Origin: a virus
Strand: one strand, 5' to 3'
Virus record (IMG/VR): IMGVR_UViG_3300044617_001891
Coordinates: 1-27,072 of that record
Length of the DNA stretch: 27,072 nt
Shown: in pieces, positions 26,620 to 27,072 of the stretch
Numbering within the stretch: position 1 is the stretch's first letter
Layout of the letters: every line of letters begins with the position of its first letter
The notes under the pieces: model-generated
What the model was told of the DNA's origin: nothing
Seen by the model: only the letters and a program-made list of their open reading frames with translations
The model's database searches: none
Position numbers and translations under genes: made by a program

Positions 26620-27024
26620 TCAATAGTCGTCTTTATTAATTGTTTGTAAAGGAATGGTCTCAGGCCATTCCTCTTTCTCTGGCTCTGCATCAAAACTAAC
26701 TTCCGCCGATGCAGGCAAGGAATTCTTCCTGCGTTCTTCGGTGGCAGTGGCTTCTTTTTCTTTTGCAATGGTGGTGGAAAGATCTTTTAGGAATTTCCTG
26801 TAGGAATTGTCTTGTTGTGACTCTTGTTTGATTTCATTGAGACCCAGCAGCTTCGCCTGCTCAACAAGAGAATTCTTTGCCACGTTAAGGAACGATGCGT
26901 CGCCAGCACATTCTTCAATTTTGATCATCTCTTTACCTCCATCGTCACCGCCTTCCATCATTGTTATCACACGCTTCCTTTTGCTTTTCTCAAAGCTATC
27001 AAGAGCCAAATCTTTTAAGTCCAT
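26620..27024 (-). CDS. Hypothetical charged helical protein, possible small-terminase-like
   Basis: 134 residues from ATG 27022-27024, preceded by GAAAGAG. The frame is open to the window edge, but a terminator at 27035-27059 lies just upstream, so this start is favoured. MDLKDLALDSFEKSKRKRV, then CAGDASFLNVAKNSLVEQAK and LLGLNEIKQES, then a Lys/Glu-rich helix and acidic tail. The SFLNVAKNSLVEQAKLLGLN stretch recalls C-terminal parts of some small terminases, and TerL lacks a recognised partner here; this is only a suggestion. Confidence 0.62.
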   Translation of the reverse strand: MDLKDLALDSFEKSKRKRVITMMEGGDDGGKEMIKIEECAGDASFLNVAKNSLVEQAKLLGLNEIKQESQQDNSYRKFLKDLSTTIAKEKEATATEERRKNSLPASAEVSFDAEPEKEEWPETIPLQTINKDDY

Positions 27025-27034
27025 TTGCTCTTTC

Positions 27035-27059
27035 AAAAGACGTGCTCGATGCACGTCTT
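27035..27059 (-). terminator. Rho-independent terminator at the right edge
   Basis: On the minus strand AAGACGTGC-ATCGA-GCACGTCTT followed by TTG; nine pairs. It would end a gene lying to the right of the window. Confidence 0.75.
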
Positions 27060-27072
27060 GATTCTTGAGAAT

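Overview
The window looks like part of the genome of a tailed phage that infects picocyanobacteria of the Synechococcus type. Phage identity rests on a large terminase, a portal protein with a C-terminal extension, a MuF-like minor head protein, a phage ribonucleotide reductase pair, and five homing or junction-type endonucleases (GIY-YIG and HNH). The host guess rests on small genes that recall Synechococcus and cyanophage families (starts reading MTDYK, and ITPPPELVQQWL), a DUF4278-like peptide behind a possible glutamine-type riboswitch, and two HIP1 octamers (GCGATCGC). This is a reading by eye; no database search was run.

Layout. 1-3.3 kb, minus strand: portal, MuF protein and the start of a sugar-nucleotide epimerase-like gene. 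3.3-6.3 kb, plus strand: PD-(D/E)XK-like protein, GIY-YIG endonuclease and terminase, translationally overlapped. 6.3-7.6 kb: a hairpin-rich RNA, a tRNA-like element, an HNH gene, a riboswitch candidate and a short peptide, closed by a terminator. 7.6-9.8 kb, minus: a cytosine methyltransferase with a second conserved-looking protein in an overlapping frame, a phosphoesterase, small genes and a tRNA. 10-14 kb, minus: endonuclease VII-like HNH, NrdB-like and NrdA-like genes, and an HNH-AP2 gene, separated by terminators. 14-15.5 kb: a structured non-coding stretch, an HNH gene and a small coiled-coil gene.

15.5-18.95 kb is the most remarkable part. The plus strand is extremely purine-rich (52 of 60 bases at 15661-15720), yet the minus strand carries an orderly set of about eight genes, most separated by GGCCTCC hairpins. 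One is a recognisable DUF7227-type phage protein. Another is an evident homologue of the ordinary-composition gene at 19791-20024, rewritten with a reduced amino-acid alphabet. The block ends at a cluster of 14 GATC sites arranged as TGATCA palindromes, followed by 23-bp tandem repeats. Together these are a good candidate for a replication origin or a partition/control site.

19.3-27 kb, minus: a dense run of small accessory genes, many with ATGA overlaps. They include a HicA-like protein, an RlpA-like secreted protein beside a second secreted peptide, the Synechococcus-type small families, and genes too short for routine ORF calling. One divergent plus-strand peptide gene sits near 22.7 kb. 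No integrase, CRISPR array, rRNA or insertion sequence was seen.
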